Below, piece after piece: positions 17,365 to 26,600 of a DNA stretch of 64,000 bases. Location: positions 24,291 through 88,290 of the forward strand of contig CAMHQC010000007.1 of NCBI GenBank assembly GCA_946187325.1, given 5' to 3'. This DNA is from an uncultured Clostridia bacterium (GTDB lineage: Bacteria; Bacillota; Clostridia; Oscillospirales; Acutalibacteraceae). The position numbers and the translations under genes are program-made. Under the pieces are notes generated by a model. The model did no database searches. It saw only the letters and a list, made by a program, of their open reading frames with translations, and was not told where the DNA came from. Each line of letters opens with the position of its first letter. The first letter of the stretch is position 1.

Positions 17365-19731
17365 TTATTCGACCTCCTTTATACCGAGTTCCTTTTCGGA
17401 TAACTGGGATTTAGCGATTTCGAGATAAGCGGGACAGCTTTCGAGAAGCTGAGAGTGGGTTCCGATACCCGCGATTTTGCCCTCGTCGAGCACGATAATC
17501 TGCTCGGCTTTGAGGATAGTAGAAATACGCTGGGCTACGATAATAACCGTTTTGTCCTTTGTTTTTTCCGAAAGAGCCTGACGCAATTCTTTATCGGTTT
17601 TCATATCTAAAGCGGAGAAGCTGTCGTCGAAAATATAGATTTTCGGGTCTTTTACGATAGCCCGAGCTATCGAAAGACGCTGTTTCTGTCCGCCCGATAC
17701 GTTGGTACCGCCCTGAGAAATGGCGCTGTCAAAGCGGTCGCGCTTGCTGTCGATAAACTCGCTCGCTTTAGCTATATCCGCCGCTTCCTGTATTTCTTCG
17801 GCGGAAGCGTTTTGGTTGCCGAATTTTAAGTTTGAGTTAATTGTACCGCTGAAAAGGATACCCTTCTGCGGTACATAGCCTATCTGCTCCCTCAGAGAGC
17901 TCAGGGTAACGTCCCTTATATCCTTGCCGTAAATATCAATCTCGCCGCTTGTAACGTCGTAGAGCCTGAGTATAAGGTTTACGAGGGTTGACTTTCCGCT
18001 TCCCGTAGAGCCGATAATCGCGGTGGTTTCACCGGGCTTAGCCGTAAAGCTGATAGAGTTTAACACATCCTCGTCAGCCCCCGGGTACCTGAAGTTTACG
18101 TTTTTAAACTCGACCGTCGGGTTGCTTCCGCGGAGTTCTTCGGCGTTTTCGCGGTCAACTACCGAGGACTCGGTTTTAATTACCTCGTCGATTCGTCCCG
18201 CGGCTACGGCGGCTCTCGGCAGGAATATCGACATCATAGTGAGCATTAGGAAGCTTATAATAATCTGCATAGAATAGGTGATAAACGCCGTCATCTCGCC
18301 GACCTGCATATTGCCCTCGCTGATATGTCCCGAGGCTACCCACACTATAAGTACCGACACAAAGTTCATAAGTATCATCATCATCGGCATCATAAATGTC
18401 ATAACTCGGTTAGTAAAGAGCATAGTTTTAGTCAGTTCGACGTTAGCCTCGTCGAAGCGTTCTTCCTCCTTATCCTCCCGGCTGAACGCTCTTATTACGG
18501 GGATACCCGTGAGTATTTCACGTGAAATAAGGTTAACGCGGTCGATAAGCTTCTGCATAAGCTTGAACTTAGGCATAGCAATCGCCGTAAGCGAGAATAC
18601 TAGTGCCATAATAGTTCCGACAGCGAGCGCGATTACCCACCACATACTTGCGCCTGTGCTGATAACCTTTATAACGCCGCCGATACCGATAATCGGAGCG
18701 TAAAGTACCATTCTGAGCAGCAGTACCGATACCATCTGTACCTGTTGGATATCGTTTGTGGTACGTGTTATGAGCGAGGCTGTGGAAAACTTATCAATCT
18801 CGGCGTTAGAGAAGCCGATTACGTTTTTAAATACACGGCTTCTGAGCTCCTTACCGATTTTCGAGCCGACTATCGCGGCGAATAAGCCCGCCAAAATCGC
18901 GGCGGCTGAAAGTATAAGCGATACTATAAGCATCTTTATTCCAGTAAGCCACAGGTAATCGGTCTGAATTTTGTTTACATCAACGCCCGCTTCTTTATCG
19001 CATTTAACCGCGAACGCGATAGCCGAGTTTTTGAGGGTATCGCTGCCTAAGGCTTTCAGCGAGCTGTCAAAGGCTTGTCTTGTTTGGATAAGGTCGTTTT
19101 TTTCTAGCTTTATAGTTGTTTTCAGCGACGGCAGTATGGGGATACCCGTCTTGATATTGATTTCTTTTCCGTCGATAAGCATTTTTATAAGCGGGCGGGC
19201 GTCTACGCATTTCTCGGTAACGGGCTCGCCGTTTTCGTCAGTGCTTGTGTTGTCGAAAGTAGGAAGCTTAACCCCGAAAAACTTCTCGATTTGTTCGAGA
19301 GTTATGGTAGAAAGCGTGATATCCTTGAGAGTTTTGTTGATATTCTGCTTCACCAGCTCCGTAAGACGCGCTGTCGATAAAGTTGCCATACTGTAATCCG
19401 TCATTATCGGGAGCAGGAGCTTATCGTCGAGCTTTTGGAGAGTTTTGCTGTCGTTTACGGTACGCGAGTAAAGCTTGCCGTCCTTTTTATACGACGAGGT
19501 GAAAAGCTTGTTCTCGGAATCCGTCATAAACATAACCGCGTAGTCGTATTCCTTAGCCGTCATTTTCTCGGGCAGAATATGCTCTACGCCTTTATTCTGA
19601 ATACCTGTGTCTATTATGCCCGAGGTGAACTGAGGCAGAGCCAGGTCGCACGAAGCCTGTACCACGAGGAGCAGGATTATAAGCAGTACCGTCCATTTAT
19701 GCGGTAAAAAGTTTTTAAAAATCTTTCCCAA
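17365..19731 (-). CDS. ABC exporter subunit with large extracytoplasmic insert
   Basis: 788 residues, about 180 longer than usual. The first helix (about 13-33) is followed by roughly 220 residues rich in Lys, Thr and Asp, then a helix near 265 and the remaining helices. By topology this insert lies outside the membrane. The ATPase domain has GSTGSGKST, NVSGGQKQRLS and IYIFDDSFSALD, where the residue after the Walker B Asp is Asp instead of Glu, so one ATP site of the dimer is degenerate. First structural gene after tetR, with its own promoter. The insert might capture a substrate or contact the wall. Confidence 0.88.
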   Translation of the reverse strand: MGKIFKNFLPHKWTVLLIILLLVVQASCDLALPQFTSGIIDTGIQNKGVEHILPEKMTAKEYDYAVMFMTDSENKLFTSSYKKDGKLYSRTVNDSKTLQKLDDKLLLPIMTDYSMATLSTARLTELVKQNINKTLKDITLSTITLEQIEKFFGVKLPTFDNTSTDENGEPVTEKCVDARPLIKMLIDGKEINIKTGIPILPSLKTTIKLEKNDLIQTRQAFDSSLKALGSDTLKNSAIAFAVKCDKEAGVDVNKIQTDYLWLTGIKMLIVSLILSAAAILAGLFAAIVGSKIGKELRSRVFKNVIGFSNAEIDKFSTASLITRTTNDIQQVQMVSVLLLRMVLYAPIIGIGGVIKVISTGASMWWVIALAVGTIMALVFSLTAIAMPKFKLMQKLIDRVNLISREILTGIPVIRAFSREDKEEERFDEANVELTKTMLFTNRVMTFMMPMMMILMNFVSVLIVWVASGHISEGNMQVGEMTAFITYSMQIIISFLMLTMMSIFLPRAAVAAGRIDEVIKTESSVVDRENAEELRGSNPTVEFKNVNFRYPGADEDVLNSISFTAKPGETTAIIGSTGSGKSTLVNLILRLYDVTSGEIDIYGKDIRDVTLSSLREQIGYVPQKGILFSGTINSNLKFGNQNASAEEIQEAADIAKASEFIDSKRDRFDSAISQGGTNVSGGQKQRLSIARAIVKDPKIYIFDDSFSALDMKTDKELRQALSEKTKDKTVIIVAQRISTILKAEQIIVLDEGKIAGIGTHSQLLESCPAYLEIAKSQLSEKELGIKEVE

Positions 19732-19787
19732 ATTAATTCCTCCCGTTAATCCGAGTTTGTAATTTAACGGTTAATAAATACTCTAAA

Positions 19788-19816
19788 ATTATCTTACATA
19801 CCTTTATTAATGTCAA
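19788..19816 (-). promoter_or_regulatory. Promoter of the ABC exporter genes with flanking inverted repeat
   Basis: Minus-strand TTGACA (19811-19816), 17-base spacer, GATAAT (19788-19793). The -10 region lies between TTAATAAA (19771-19778) and TTTATTAA (19803-19810), an inverted pair that could serve the upstream TetR regulator. Confidence 0.6.
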
Positions 19817-19847
19817 GAAAAAGTTTGTCTGAAAATAGTTAAAAAAA

Positions 19848-20384
19848 CTAAAATGTATATTCGCTGAGAATCCTCATCATCATATTGCTGGTTGTATCTA
19901 TTAATACGTCCTTGTCGATGTTGATGTTGCGTATATATGTACGAAACGAACCTTGTATAAAGAACGTGAAAAGTATATTATTTTCGCTGTTGTTCTTAAT
20001 CCGCGGGAAAGTTGAAAAAATGTAGGATTTAAGGCTTATCTCGAGGTGGTCTATAAACTGGTTGTTTTCGTAACCCGAGAAAAGCGTTTCTATATAGTCC
20101 TTGTTTTTAAGGATAGAACGGCTCAGGGTTTCGGCGAACCATTTAAAATTTTCCTTGGTGAAGTTTATGTTGTGGACATCCGAGATAATTCTCTCGATAA
20201 GCTCGTTTTCCAGCGTGTCCGAAAGCTCGTAAATATCCCGGTAATGGAGATAGAAGGTCGCCTTGTTTATCATAGCAAGCTCGCTTAATTCCTTAACGCT
20301 GATTTTGTCGAGGCTTTTCTTTTTCCTCAGTTCAAAAAAAGCGTCTTTTATGTTTTTTTGCGTTCTTTTAACTCTTAAATCCAT
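19848..20384 (-). CDS. TetR/AcrR-family transcriptional regulator
   Basis: 178 residues. The N-terminal helix-turn-helix, about residues 8-52, reads RTQKNIKDAFFELRKKKSLD, then ISVKELSELAMINKATFYLH, with the classical KxTFYxHYxD end. The C-terminal ligand half resembles the Firmicutes TetR group with a late FFIQGSFRTYIR helix. It is placed just upstream of the two exporter genes on the same strand, with a separate promoter between, so it probably represses the exporter until a ligand binds. Confidence 0.88.
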   Translation of the reverse strand: MDLRVKRTQKNIKDAFFELRKKKSLDKISVKELSELAMINKATFYLHYRDIYELSDTLENELIERIISDVHNINFTKENFKWFAETLSRSILKNKDYIETLFSGYENNQFIDHLEISLKSYIFSTFPRIKNNSENNILFTFFIQGSFRTYIRNINIDKDVLIDTTSNMMMRILSEYTF

Positions 20385-20419
20385 ATATATTTCTCCTGTT
20401 AATAGACATTTTTGTTATT

Positions 20420-20448
20420 ATAGTAGCATAAACGACTAAATTAATCAA
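20420..20448 (-). promoter_or_regulatory. Predicted promoter of the tetR gene
   Basis: Minus-strand TTGATT (20443-20448), 17-base spacer, TACTAT (20420-20425). Confidence 0.45.
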
Positions 20449-20580
20449 GTGACTATAGAAAAATATATAAAATTATTATATAATTTGTGTATAAATATAG
20501 TAAAATGCACTAGGTGGCTGGTGAGTTAGGCTTGTGCAGTATATTATATCTTAATTTAAAAGAAGAAATGAGGCTTGGTT

Positions 20581-23058
20581 ATGGAAATTGATTACAATAT
20601 GAGAAAGCTTTTTAACGAAGAATATCTCACACAGGTTGCGTATATGTATAACAATATGCCGCGCGGCCTTTTGGGACCGCATTTTACGGAATACGGTCTC
20701 AGAATCGCGGTTTACCTTCCGCAGTGCAACTCCGTTGAATTTGTAAATAAGGATAACGGAGAGATTCACCGCGCCTTTTTGGTACACGAGAAAGGTATTT
20801 TCGCCGCTAATGTACATACCGATAGAGTCTTTGATTATTATTACCGTGCTTGGGACGAGGAAGGCAATTACTACGAGAGTGAAGACAGTAACTATTTCCC
20901 CGTTCAGTTCAGCGAGGTTGACGGATATCTTTTCGGACAGGGTACTCACTATAATCTTTACGATAAGCTCGGCGCTCACAAGAAAACTATAAACGGCGTC
21001 GAGGGCGTACTCTTTAACGTATGGGCTCCTAACGCCCAGCGTGTTTCGGTTATCGGTAACTTCAATAACTGGGACCCCGCTATGCATATGATGAGCAAGG
21101 TAAGCCAGGTAGGCGTTCACGAGATTTTTATTCCGAGAATCTCCGAGAACGAAATGTATAAATTCCAGGTTAAGACCGTGGACGGCTTCTGTGTAGATAA
21201 GACCGACCCGTTCGGATATACACAGCAGATGCGTCCCGAAACCGCTTCTATCGTAACCGACCTCAATTCTTATGAGTGGGAGGACGAGAAGTGGATTGAG
21301 GAGCGTAAAAAGGGCGGCTACGAGAGCAAGCCGATGTCTATTTACGAGGTTCACCTCGGTTCCTGGAGACAGCACGAGGACGGCTCCTTCTACAGCTATA
21401 GAGAGGTTGCCGACCTGCTCGCCGATTATGTAAAGGATATGGGCTATACCCACATCGAGCTTATGGGTATCTTGGAGCATCCCTTCGACGGAAGCTGGGG
21501 TTATCAGGTAACGGGCTACTTCGCTCCGACCTCACGTTTCGGAACTCCTCAGGACTTTATGTACTTTATCGACCGTATGCACGCTAATGGAATCGGCGTA
21601 TTCTTAGACTGGGTACCCGCTCACTTCCCGAAGGATAGCCACGGCTTAGGCCGTTTCGACGGAACCTGCCTTTATGAGCATCCCGACCCGCGCCGCGGCG
21701 AGCATCCCGACTGGGGTACATTTATCTTTAACTATGAGAGAAATGAAGTTCGCAACTTCCTTATCGCGAGCGGACTTTATTGGCTTAATAAATTCCATAT
21801 CGACGGCTTACGCGTAGACGCGGTTGCTTCTATGCTTTACCTCGATTATGGTAAGAGCGACGGTCAGTGGCTCCCGAATATCTACGGCGGACGTGAGAAC
21901 TTCGACGCTGTCGAGTTCTTTAAACACCTCAACTCTATGGTAGAGCAGTACGCTCCCGGTACACTCGTAATCGCTGAGGAGAGTACGGCGTGGCCAGGCG
22001 TTACCAAGGACGTTAAACAGGACGGCCTCGGCTTCTCGCTTAAATGGAATATGGGTTGGATGAACGATTTCCTCGAGTATATGTCAAAGGATCCCGTTTA
22101 CCGCCAGTATGAACACGGCAAGCTCACATTCTCGATGATTTACGCTTATACCGAGAAATTTATCCAGGTTCTTTCCCACGACGAAGTTGTTTACGGAAAG
22201 TGCTCGATGATAAATAAAATGCCCGGCGACGATTGGCAGAAATTCGCTAATCTGAGAACAGCTTACGGCTTTATGTACGCTCACCCCGGCAAAAAGCTTC
22301 TCTTTATGGGACAGGATTTCGCTCAGTACGACGAGTGGAACGCCGAGGTAGGACTGCAGTGGTTCTTAATCGACGATAACGAAAACAACGCCAATATGCA
22401 GAAATATTTCCGCGCTTTACAGCATTTCTATCTCGACCATCCCGCTATGTATGAGCAGGATTTCGACCCCAACGGCTTCGAGTGGATGAGCTGCGACGAC
22501 GCTCAGAGTTCCATCGTAAGTATGGTTCGTAAGACTAAGAGCGGTAAGAAATCCGTACTCTTTATCTGCAACTTTACTCCCGTACCCCGTGAGGATTACA
22601 GAGTAGGTGTTCCGAACCTCGGCAACTACAAGGCTGTATTTAACAGCGACGATGCTGAGTTCGGCGGTACAGGCGACTTCCCGCAGACCGACAAGAAAGC
22701 TACGAGAGTTCCCTGGAACTATAAGAAACAGAGTATCAAGGTAACTGTTCCTCCGCTTTCGATGATTGCGTTCGAGTATAACCACACTTTACCCAAGGAC
22801 GAAACCGCCGCTAAGAAAAAGACAGTTAAGAAAACAGCGGTTAAAAAGCCCGTAGCTAAGAAGATGGCTAAAGCGGCTAAAAAGAGCGACACAGCCAAGG
22901 CGGCTGAAAAAGCTCCAGCCAAAAAGGCAGCGGCTAAAGCTCCCGCTAAGAAAACCGCGGCTAAGACAGCGGCTAAGAAGCCGGCGGCTAAAAAAGCCGA
23001 GTCCGCCAAGAAGGCAGAACCCGCAAAAAAGGAAGCTCCCAAGGCGGATAAAAAATAA
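20581..23058 (+). CDS. glgB: 1,4-alpha-glucan branching enzyme with Lys/Ala-rich histone-like tail
   Basis: 825 residues from the ATG at 20581, placed 7 bases after AGG. An N-terminal CBM48 region (VLFNVWAPNAQRVSVIGNFN, about 144-163) precedes a GH13 barrel with DGLRVDAVASM (nucleophile Asp near 413), VIAEESTAWPG (acid Glu near 466) and LSHDEVVYGK. It adds alpha-1,6 branches to glycogen in the cytoplasm. After the normal C-terminal beta domain, about 90 residues of AAKK/PAKK repeats follow (from about 740), resembling histone H1 tails and unusual for GlgB. No other glg gene is adjacent. Confidence 0.94.
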   Translation: MEIDYNMRKLFNEEYLTQVAYMYNNMPRGLLGPHFTEYGLRIAVYLPQCNSVEFVNKDNGEIHRAFLVHEKGIFAANVHTDRVFDYYYRAWDEEGNYYESEDSNYFPVQFSEVDGYLFGQGTHYNLYDKLGAHKKTINGVEGVLFNVWAPNAQRVSVIGNFNNWDPAMHMMSKVSQVGVHEIFIPRISENEMYKFQVKTVDGFCVDKTDPFGYTQQMRPETASIVTDLNSYEWEDEKWIEERKKGGYESKPMSIYEVHLGSWRQHEDGSFYSYREVADLLADYVKDMGYTHIELMGILEHPFDGSWGYQVTGYFAPTSRFGTPQDFMYFIDRMHANGIGVFLDWVPAHFPKDSHGLGRFDGTCLYEHPDPRRGEHPDWGTFIFNYERNEVRNFLIASGLYWLNKFHIDGLRVDAVASMLYLDYGKSDGQWLPNIYGGRENFDAVEFFKHLNSMVEQYAPGTLVIAEESTAWPGVTKDVKQDGLGFSLKWNMGWMNDFLEYMSKDPVYRQYEHGKLTFSMIYAYTEKFIQVLSHDEVVYGKCSMINKMPGDDWQKFANLRTAYGFMYAHPGKKLLFMGQDFAQYDEWNAEVGLQWFLIDDNENNANMQKYFRALQHFYLDHPAMYEQDFDPNGFEWMSCDDAQSSIVSMVRKTKSGKKSVLFICNFTPVPREDYRVGVPNLGNYKAVFNSDDAEFGGTGDFPQTDKKATRVPWNYKKQSIKVTVPPLSMIAFEYNHTLPKDETAAKKKTVKKTAVKKPVAKKMAKAAKKSDTAKAAEKAPAKKAAAKAPAKKTAAKTAAKKPAAKKAESAKKAEPAKKEAPKADKK

Positions 23059-23074
23059 TCAGATTTTAAATAAC

Positions 23075-23102
23075 AAACGCCGGCGTAAAAACGCCGGCGT
23101 TT
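23075..23102. terminator. Terminator after glgB
   Basis: Perfect 12-bp stem, 23075-23086 with 23091-23102, loop AAAA. It lies between convergent glgB and the DUF6062 gene and may serve both. Confidence 0.8.
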
Positions 23103-23114
23103 CCGTGTCCCGAA

Positions 23115-23807
23115 TTAGTCGGGAAGTTCCTTTGTAAGATACTCGATATCTCGTTCGATAGCGTCCTTGCTCTTGCCGAAATCTTTACCGCGGTTGCGGT
23201 AATCGAACATTGAGCAGAAGTATGAGGTATCTTCCTTGAGTTCGCTGAGGTAGTTTTTGGTAAGGTTGTAAGTATCCTCGGCGAAGGGCTTCACGAATTT
23301 GCCCTTAACACTGCGCTTGCCCGAAGCGGCTTTCATAATATAAGCGTAGTGGTTAAGACATATAAACGGCTGTTCGCGGTAGAGGGTTCTGAATTCCCCG
23401 GAGTTTTGGTATTCCTTAAAAACAGTCGCCAAAAGATGAAGTATATCGCGCTCGATTCTGTCGCATACATAACAGGATTTATCGAGAGCTTCTATCTTGC
23501 TTATAACCTTTTTATCGGGCTTGGACGGAGCTTTCTCGGGAAGAATATTCTCGATAACCGACTTTAAATGCGACTCTAAGATAAGCGCGTTCGGGAGCTT
23601 CTGCCCGGCGCTGAACATTTTGGAAAAATGACGGTGACAAAATCCCTTTTCGTTCGTTTCAATTCGGATATTCGGCTCCATCATCGCGTCGCCTACGACA
23701 AACTCGACGTAGGTTTCCTCGAGCATTTCTTCCATTCGGCATATCGGACAGCGGTCTTTCGGCTTAAATAAATCGTTTATGGGTATTGTGCAAATATTCT
23801 CTTTCAT
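23115..23807 (-). CDS. DUF6062 family protein, Cys/His-rich
   Basis: 230 residues, soluble. The start reads ICTIPINDLFKPKDRCPICR, followed by GDAMMEPNIRIETNEKGFCHRHFSKMF, CYVCDRIERDILHLLATVF and FICLNHYAYIMK. The pairs CPIC and CYVC and the C-H-x-x-H and CLNH segments suggest two metal- or redox-binding sites in a duplicated arrangement. The family is found in Clostridia and has no known function. A single gene, transcribed toward glgB. Confidence 0.75.
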   Translation of the reverse strand: MKENICTIPINDLFKPKDRCPICRMEEMLEETYVEFVVGDAMMEPNIRIETNEKGFCHRHFSKMFSAGQKLPNALILESHLKSVIENILPEKAPSKPDKKVISKIEALDKSCYVCDRIERDILHLLATVFKEYQNSGEFRTLYREQPFICLNHYAYIMKAASGKRSVKGKFVKPFAEDTYNLTKNYLSELKEDTSYFCSMFDYRNRGKDFGKSKDAIERDIEYLTKELPD

Positions 23808-23906
23808 AACGCACCTCGAAATTTTAGTAATTTTATTGTACCATAAGTTCGGGAAATATGGTATACTTATTTCAGATTAAGTATAATAAAAGTTGGAGAT
23901 TAGATA

Positions 23907-24737
23907 ATGGAAGTTATAACAAGAGATAACGGCGTAAGGGTTAAGGGCGTAAAAGACCTCGATTTAGCGCAAACTCTCGATTGCGGACAGAGCTTCCGTT
24001 GGGTAGAAAATGACGGTAAATTCAGCGGAGTCGCTTACGGTAAAAAGCTCGATGTTTATTTTGACGGCGATGACCTCTGTCTTGATAATACTACCGCCGA
24101 GGATTTCGAGAATATTTGGAAAAATTACCTCGACCTCGACCTCGATTACGGAAAAATCCGTACCGAAATAAGCGGGCTTCATCCCGTCTTAAAGGAAGCC
24201 TGCGCCTATGCCCCGGGAATAAGAATACTCCGCCAGGAGCCGTGGGAGGCGCTTTGTACGTTCATTATTTCCCAGAATAACAATATTAAAAGGATAAAGG
24301 GAATAGTCGAGAGGTTGTGCGGGAGCTTCGGCGAAAAATTCGACGACTACTATACCTTTCCGTCCGCCGAAAGGCTCGCCGAGTTATCGCCCGACGATTT
24401 AGCCCCGATTCGCGCGGGCTTTCGCAATAAATACATAATCGACGCCGCGAAAAAGGTGAGCGGCGGCGAGGTTGAACTCGAAAAATGCCGAACCCTCGAG
24501 TACGAAGAAGCGAGAGCGGAGCTTATGAAAATTAAGGGCGTGGGCGTTAAGGTCGCCGACTGTACGCTTCTTTTCGGATTGCACAGAGTAGAGGCTTTCC
24601 CCGTGGACGTATGGATGAAACGCGCTATGGAAAAGCTGTTCCCCGATATGACCGAGAAAGACTTCGGCGATTACGCGGGAATTGCTCAGCAGTATATTTT
24701 CCATTACAGCCGTATGCACCCCGAACTTTTTGAGTAA
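23907..24737 (+). CDS. ogg: 8-oxoguanine DNA glycosylase/AP lyase, OGG1 type
   Basis: 276 residues. The N-terminal domain has LDCGQSFRW, as in OGG1. The helix-hairpin-helix with Gly/Pro and Asp reads LMKIKGVGVKVADCTLLFGL, then VEAFPVDVWMKRAM. Lys215 matches the catalytic Lys of OGG1 (Lys249) and Asp234 the conserved Asp. The enzyme removes oxidised guanine from DNA. It is read divergently from the DUF6062 gene. An extended -10 (TGG then TATACT at 23862-23867) lies 40 bases upstream of the start. Confidence 0.92.
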   Translation: MEVITRDNGVRVKGVKDLDLAQTLDCGQSFRWVENDGKFSGVAYGKKLDVYFDGDDLCLDNTTAEDFENIWKNYLDLDLDYGKIRTEISGLHPVLKEACAYAPGIRILRQEPWEALCTFIISQNNNIKRIKGIVERLCGSFGEKFDDYYTFPSAERLAELSPDDLAPIRAGFRNKYIIDAAKKVSGGEVELEKCRTLEYEEARAELMKIKGVGVKVADCTLLFGLHRVEAFPVDVWMKRAMEKLFPDMTEKDFGDYAGIAQQYIFHYSRMHPELFE

Positions 24738-24743
24738 AAATTA

Positions 24744-24772
24744 TTGAAAAATCTATTTATATAGTGTATTAT
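24744..24772 (+). promoter_or_regulatory. Predicted promoter of the secreted-protein/peptide operon
   Basis: TTGAAA (24744-24749), 17-base spacer, TATTAT (24767-24772), 33 bases before the start codon. Confidence 0.6.
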
Positions 24773-24805
24773 AGGAGTGGATATACCTTGTCAGGAGGAT
24801 AGCTT

Positions 24806-26413
24806 ATGAAATCACGTGGATTAAAACTTATATCAATAGTTTTGGCGTTGGCGCTTATTATATCGGCGCTGTGTTCTATCGGATACGCTTCCGCCGCCGA
24901 AGCTGAAACCATTACTTATAAGTATATAATTAACTGCGACAGCGTAATTAACGGACTCGACGGCGAGATTACTTATCCCGATACTCTGAGCGTTAAAACC
25001 GTTACCGACGAATACGGCGACGAGGTTCCCTCGATTGTCGTGTACAGCGAGGACAGCTCCGCTTACGCGGCGGTTAAAAACGGTAAAATCCTGTTTAACG
25101 CTTCCGGTATAGATGATAAAACTACCGATATAGATGGATCGTTCGATTTCTCGGACGGTAAGGCTTTAGTTACGGTAGAGTTTATCGTTAACGGCGAGTA
25201 TAACCCCGGCGATATTAAAACTACGCTTTCCGAGTTTTACTCGACCGATGTAATTTATGACGGAAACATTCCGTATAAATACGAGAATACGGTTGACGAC
25301 GAGCTTGTTTCCCGAGGTTATGTTGACCTCGACCATCCGGACGGCAGCTATGAATATTATATAGTGACTTTCGATAATGACGGCGATAAAAATACCGTGG
25401 AGGTTGAGAGTAACACCGTTATGAACGAGCCGAATACTCCCGCTAAGGACGGATATGTGTTCGACGGCTGGTATAACGGCGATACTAAATTTGACTTTAC
25501 TACCCCGATTACTTCCGATTTGACACTAACTGCTAAATGGAAGGAAAAAGACTCGCTTTATAAGGGCAACACCGTTTCGTTTAAGGACAACCTTACCCTT
25601 AACTTCCTCGCGACTATCGCGGACGAGAACGTAGACGGCGCTTATGTAAAGTTTACATACACCCACTACGGCGAGGAAAAGACCGTTAAGGTAAACGCGA
25701 ACAAAAACGATAAGCTTCAGAAATACTACCGCTTCCGCTGTGAGCTCACCGCTTCCGAGATGGCGATTGACGTAAAAGCCGAGCTTTATCTGGAAAATTC
25801 GGACGAGCCTGTTTCGACTTATACGAGAAGTATAAGAGATTATTGTATAGCGGGACTTGAGGACGATAATACTCCCGCGGCTGAAAAGGCATTACTTCGA
25901 GCCGCGCTAAACTACGGCGGTTATACTCAGGAGCGTTTTAAATATAACGGCAAGCCCTACGCTAACGAGGGTTATAAGGACGATGTTTCGAGCGTTAATG
26001 TAAAAAGCTCAATCACAGAGGACAGACCGACAGGCGTCAGCGAGGGTATCGAGTACATAGGTTCTTCGGTATTTTTCAGAAACGCACCGTTTGTAAGATA
26101 TTACTTTAAGCCTGCCGAGGGCAGCGCCATAGATGATTACAGCTTTACTCTCGACGGAAACGAGGTAACTGTTAAAAAGAACGGCAGCTATTATTACTTT
26201 GACGCGCCGTCCGCGCTTGCGTATAAGCTCGACGACGCTCAGAATGTTGTAGTTATGAAGGGCGGTAATACAGCGTTTAACTTTAATTACAGCGTAATTA
26301 AATGGGCGGAGCTCGCTTCAAAGGATACGGAAAATCCCGACGATACAGATGCCGCGAAAGCAATGTTTAAATATTTTAAATCCGCTCAGGCTTATGTAAA
26401 CGGAGGTAATTAA
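24806..26413 (+). CDS. Secreted multidomain protein with an InlB-type B-repeat
   Basis: 535 residues. A signal peptide (about 1-31, ending near ASAAEA) leads to an N-terminal domain (about 35-170) of beta pattern that faintly resembles cohesin folds. Then comes an InlB B-repeat / Listeria-Bacteroides repeat, about 190-250, marked by DGYVFDGWYNGDTKFDF and LTAKWKEK. The C-terminal 280 residues form a domain I cannot name, beginning NTVSFKDNLTLNFLATIADE. There is no LPxTG or dockerin motif, so attachment to the cell is unknown. The stop is 1 base before the start of a 40-residue peptide gene whose ribosome site lies inside the last codons, which makes the two genes translationally coupled. Confidence 0.8.
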   Translation: MKSRGLKLISIVLALALIISALCSIGYASAAEAETITYKYIINCDSVINGLDGEITYPDTLSVKTVTDEYGDEVPSIVVYSEDSSAYAAVKNGKILFNASGIDDKTTDIDGSFDFSDGKALVTVEFIVNGEYNPGDIKTTLSEFYSTDVIYDGNIPYKYENTVDDELVSRGYVDLDHPDGSYEYYIVTFDNDGDKNTVEVESNTVMNEPNTPAKDGYVFDGWYNGDTKFDFTTPITSDLTLTAKWKEKDSLYKGNTVSFKDNLTLNFLATIADENVDGAYVKFTYTHYGEEKTVKVNANKNDKLQKYYRFRCELTASEMAIDVKAELYLENSDEPVSTYTRSIRDYCIAGLEDDNTPAAEKALLRAALNYGGYTQERFKYNGKPYANEGYKDDVSSVNVKSSITEDRPTGVSEGIEYIGSSVFFRNAPFVRYYFKPAEGSAIDDYSFTLDGNEVTVKKNGSYYYFDAPSALAYKLDDAQNVVVMKGGNTAFNFNYSVIKWAELASKDTENPDDTDAAKAMFKYFKSAQAYVNGGN

Positions 26414-26414
26414 A

Positions 26415-26537
26415 TTGGAAAAAAAGAAGTATATTCCCGCTGAGTTCGAAGAGGTTAAGTACGAGGTAGACGAGGCTCTTTTAAATACAGGAGAGCAGCT
26501 TCCCACACAGGAACCCGACGAAGGCGGAATACACTAA
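26415..26537 (+). CDS. Small acidic protein, paralogue of 46123-46269
   Basis: A 40-codon frame starting at TTG 26415, with GGAGG at 26402-26406, 8 bases before. The product begins with a basic KKKYIP, has EFEEVKYEVDEALLNTGEQ and ends in a short Pro/Glu/Gly tail. It has no signal peptide or membrane helix. It lines up without gaps with the N-terminal half of the small protein at 46123 (KKYI.....x..KY....x..LLN[ST]G), with 10 identical residues in 24. Both follow a secreted-protein gene directly. The function is unknown. No maturase or peptide exporter is adjacent, so a RiPP precursor role is unsupported. A terminator follows. Confidence 0.75.
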   Translation: MEKKKYIPAEFEEVKYEVDEALLNTGEQLPTQEPDEGGIH

Positions 26538-26544
26538 AATTAAC

Positions 26545-26574
26545 GCGCCGATTCAACGTGTGTTGAGTCGGCGC
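26545..26574. terminator. Terminator after the first small-protein gene
   Basis: GCGCCG and the following ATTCAAC (26545-26557) pair with GTTGAGT and CGGCGC (26562-26574), loop GTGT, followed by TTAGTT. It lies between convergent operons. Confidence 0.75.
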
Positions 26575-26600
26575 TTAGTTGTAAGTGGTAAGTTGGATTT

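Noticed and set aside
20551..21480. 309-codon minus-strand frame opposite glgB
   Set aside because: It is a mirror of glgB codons with no recognisable protein features or start signals.
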